Below, one piece after another: positions 62,103 to 64,000 of a stretch of DNA of 64,000 bases. Within the stretch, counting starts at the first letter, position 1. Every line of letters begins with the position of its first letter. The stretch is from Nocardia vinacea (GTDB lineage Bacteria; Actinomycetota; Actinomycetes; Mycobacteriales; Mycobacteriaceae). Position numbers and translations under genes: made by a program. A model generated the notes under the pieces. The model saw nothing but the letters and a program-made list of their open reading frames with translations. It was not told the DNA's origin and searched no databases. The stretch is taken from positions 6,200,001 through 6,264,000 of the forward strand of contig NZ_CP109149.1 of the NCBI RefSeq assembly GCF_035920345.1, written 5' to 3'.

Positions 62103-62175
62103 ACAGTGGTTGGGGCACCGCATCAGGGTGGGCTGGATCGTCGAGCTTGTCCGCGGCGGATGGTAGGAACCCTGC

Positions 62176-62364
62176 GTGGACCTACAAACCGCCGCAGCAG
62201 CGCTCGCAGATGCGTCGCTACGAGATGAGGCGGTGGACGCGATGGTGGCCGCAGGTGACTATGTGATCGAGCCGCTACTCGACGAGTTGGTCGATCCGGA
62301 TTCATGGCTCGACCACTCGGGCATTATCGCGGTGCTGCTGCGGTTCGGTAGCGAACCGCTCTAG
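62176..62364 (+). CDS. Small hypothetical protein, possible HEAT-repeat remnant
   Basis: A 62-aa acidic helical protein (VDLQTAAAALADASLRDEAVDAMVAAGDYVIEPLLDELVD...). The two helices and the AVDAM...IEPLLDEL pattern resemble one HEAT repeat, so it may be the start of a longer lost protein. It begins at GTG 62176. Its TAG shares CTAG with the stop of the convergent DeoR gene. Confidence 0.45.
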   Translation: MDLQTAAAALADASLRDEAVDAMVAAGDYVIEPLLDELVDPDSWLDHSGIIAVLLRFGSEPL

Positions 62365-63152
62365 ACCACGTCGACCCGAACCCCAGCCGCCCGAATCGTC
62401 GCCACCGCAACCGGATCCGCGTCCGAATCCGTCACCAGGACATCAACCTGCTCGATCCCGCAAATCCGAGCCAACGCCGAGCGCTCCAACTTGTCCGCGG
62501 TGGCCACGACCATCACCTGACCGGATCGCCGCACCATCTCGGTGGTCACGCCCGCCTCGTCGATATGCCGACACTGCGCTCCGCCCTCGGCGGAGATCGC
62601 ATTCACCCCGAGAATCAATGCGTCCAAACGCAATTCGGCCAACGCGCGCTCGGCCAACGGCCCGTGCAGCTCGTAGGACTCCCGGCGCGCCACCCCGCCC
62701 AGCACGATTGTGCGCATATGTGGGCGCAGTACCATTTCACCCGCGATATTGAGTGCGTTGGTGACGATGGTCAGCGGGTCACCGGCCGCATTGGCCAAAT
62801 CGGTTCGTCCGGCCAATGCCCGCGCCACCGCGGTCGTCGTTGTCCCACCGTTCATTCCGACCACCGCACTCGGTTCGACAAGTCCCGCAGCGTGTTCGGC
62901 GATTCGCTGCTTCGGCTCGTCCGCAGCCTGCCGGTAGCGCGCAGGTAGGTCGTAGGCGACCGAAGTCGCGACGACACCGCCGTGTGTCCTGGTCGCCAAC
63001 TGCTGTTCGGCGAGTGCGGTGAAGTCGCGGCGCACCGTCGCCGGGGAAACCCCGAGGCGTTCGGCGGCTTCTTCTACCGAGAGCCGCCCGGTCTCGGCGA
63101 GCAGTTCCAGCAGTCGGTTCCATCGCTGCGGCCGGTCCGTCGGTCCGGTCAT
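62361..63152 (-). CDS. DeoR/GlpR family transcriptional regulator
   Basis: A 263-aa regulator with an N-terminal winged helix (NRLLELLAETGRLSVEEAAERLGVSPATVRRDFTALAEQQLATRTHGGVV, residues 12-60) and a DeoRC sugar-phosphate sensor domain (GMNGGTTTTAVARAL, LGVNAISAEGGAQC). Such proteins respond to phosphorylated sugars. No sugar operon is in the window. ATG 63152 is chosen as the start of the conserved N-terminus. Confidence 0.92.
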   Translation of the reverse strand: MTGPTDRPQRWNRLLELLAETGRLSVEEAAERLGVSPATVRRDFTALAEQQLATRTHGGVVATSVAYDLPARYRQAADEPKQRIAEHAAGLVEPSAVVGMNGGTTTTAVARALAGRTDLANAAGDPLTIVTNALNIAGEMVLRPHMRTIVLGGVARRESYELHGPLAERALAELRLDALILGVNAISAEGGAQCRHIDEAGVTTEMVRRSGQVMVVATADKLERSALARICGIEQVDVLVTDSDADPVAVATIRAAGVRVDVV

Positions 63153-63272
63153 CTCATGCCTTCCCGTCCACGCGGGCGACCTGCCGTTTTTCCACGTACG
63201 CAAACAATATGACCACAGGCACGTGCCGACCGTAGAGATTCGGCCGCCGTATTGCCAAGCCGGACACCCGCA

Positions 63273-63839
63273 TCACCGCGCCCGCAGCCCGTCGAGCACG
63301 AGATCGACCACCCGACGGACCGCCTCCGGATACGACTCACCGGCCCGGGTATAGATCTGCAAGGTCATCAGCCCGGCCACCTCCCCGGGCTCGATATCGA
63401 TGCGCATGGCACCGGCCGCCTGCGCCTCCCTGGTCATCCGCGAGACCAGCTCGACAATCCGCCCCCGCACCTCGTGCAACCGCGGATCGGCCTGAATCTC
63501 GGCATGCAGATTCGGCTCGATCGCCGATGCCAACGCACCGACCCGCCGCTGCGCACATTCGTGCAGAAACCGCGAAAGCGCAGGCCACGCGGCGTCCTCC
63601 TGCTCCAATGCGGTCGCCGCCAAGTGGGCCAGATCCGCGAGGTAGGACTGGGCGGTCTCCGCGATCAACGCATCCCGATCCGGGAAGTGCCGATACAGCG
63701 TGCCGACACCCACCCCCGCCCGGTCCGCGATCTCCTTCATCGGCACATCGACACCGCGCTCGCGGAAGGTCAGCAGGGTCGCGGCAATGATCTGATCCCG
63801 GTTATTCCTGGCATCCGCCCTCTTCAGACCGGTCGTCAC
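63273..63839 (-). CDS. TetR family regulator
   Basis: A 188-aa regulator with the helix-turn-helix at about residues 15-60 (RDQIIAATLLTFRERGVDVPMKEIADRAGVGVGTLYRHFPDRDALI). It diverges from an FAD monooxygenase gene at the window edge. Two 23-bp operator-like sites lie between them, so it probably represses both. Start is GTG 63839. Confidence 0.93.
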   Translation of the reverse strand: MTTGLKRADARNNRDQIIAATLLTFRERGVDVPMKEIADRAGVGVGTLYRHFPDRDALIAETAQSYLADLAHLAATALEQEDAAWPALSRFLHECAQRRVGALASAIEPNLHAEIQADPRLHEVRGRIVELVSRMTREAQAAGAMRIDIEPGEVAGLMTLQIYTRAGESYPEAVRRVVDLVLDGLRAR

Positions 63840-63856
63840 CCCGCACCTCCAAGACC

Positions 63857-63918
63857 AAGTGGACGAAATCCTTCCACTTACTGTACCCTTTCGCTAACCG
63901 GACGAAATTCGTCCACTT
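63857..63918. promoter_or_regulatory. Two TetR operators between divergent genes
   Basis: Site 1 (63857-63879) is AAGTGGACGAAA followed by TCCTTCCACTT. Site 2 (63896-63918) contains the perfect palindrome GGACGAA-A-TTCGTCC. Both fit one 23-bp dyad with ends AAGTGG/CCACTT, 39 bp apart between the TetR and monooxygenase start codons. Confidence 0.75.
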
Positions 63919-63935
63919 AGCCGAAAGGTGTTGTC

Positions 63936-64000
63936 ATGAACAAGACGGTTCTGATCTCGGGCGCGGGCGTCGGCGGCTCGACCCTCGCGTACTGGCTGGC
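63936..64000 (+). CDS. FAD-dependent monooxygenase, 5' end only
   Basis: Only about 21 codons are in the window: an ATG with AAAGG upstream, then TVLISGAGVGGSTLAYWL, the FAD-binding dinucleotide fold of PHBH/TetX-type monooxygenases. The gene runs off the window. It is probably the target of the divergent TetR regulator, as in tetracycline or rifampicin monooxygenase pairs. Confidence 0.75.
   Translation, partial: MNKTVLISGAGVGGSTLAYWL

Overview
The window is high-GC actinobacterial DNA, almost certainly from a mycolic-acid-containing genus and most likely Nocardia. The reasons are the gene set and the order of a conserved core. Reading from about 40.5 kb back to 1 kb it carries aceA (icl), fadB2, a TetR gene, a DUF445 membrane protein, an XRE regulator, hbhA, a DUF2516 protein, deoC and murB. 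From memory this is the order of Mycobacterium tuberculosis Rv0467-Rv0482. In this window about 20 kb of other genes sit between fadB2 (38 kb) and the TetR gene (17.5 kb). No rRNA, tRNA, IS element, prophage or CRISPR array was recognised.

Layout. 0-10 kb: murB, two DUF2505 genes, VanZ-like and methyltransferase-like genes, an AbiEi-type orphan regulator, an LmeA-like lipid-binding protein, deoC, a GNAT acetyltransferase and purU. 10-14 kb: an alpha/beta hydrolase, a CYP140-like P450 and a divergent Tat-exported cholesterol-oxidase-like enzyme. 14-18 kb: DUF2516, hbhA, its XRE neighbour with a readable promoter and operator, DUF445 and TetR. 18-24 kb: an ABC1 kinase, a saccharopine-dehydrogenase-like reductase, a methyltransferase and a three-gene type VII secretion cassette ending in an EspG chaperone. 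24-35 kb: 138-bp tandem repeats, ppk2, a DsbA/VKOR pair, an HtrA-like protease, adhC, an AI-2E family permease, a PapA5-like acyltransferase, a ZIP transporter, and a VOC/TetR/LLM group. 35-41 kb: a MetE homologue that has lost its zinc site, then fadB2 and aceA. 41-54 kb: a secreted lipase, then a purine catabolic block of allantoinase (PuuE), allantoicase, a citrate-lyase-like aldolase, a fused xanthine dehydrogenase plus FAD subunit, 8-oxoguanine deaminase, urate oxidase, HIU hydrolase and OHCU decarboxylase, with a MocA-like and an XdhC-like Mo-cofactor maturation pair. 54-58.7 kb: an ABC importer that probably feeds this pathway. 58.8-64 kb: pnuC, an MFS pump with a coupled ECF sigma factor, DeoR and TetR regulators, and the start of an FAD monooxygenase.

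How it works together. The 42-58 kb genes describe import of a nitrogenous heterocycle and its oxidation through xanthine/8-oxoguanine, urate, 5-hydroxyisourate, OHCU, allantoin and allantoate to ureidoglycolate, urea and glyoxylate. aceA and the aldolase are the nearby glyoxylate enzymes. No ureidoglycolate lyase was seen.

Most unusual observations: (1) tiny open frames joined at both ends by 4-nt ATGA overlaps to the flanking genes, some from a dispersed family beginning MSERSER; (2) a roughly 115-nt intergenic element in three copies whose helices are conserved through compensatory base changes; (3) a full-length MetE lacking three of four zinc ligands; (4) a P450 lacking the I-helix acid; (5) a xanthine dehydrogenase whose Fe-S and Mo subunits are fused through a duplicated low-complexity linker.
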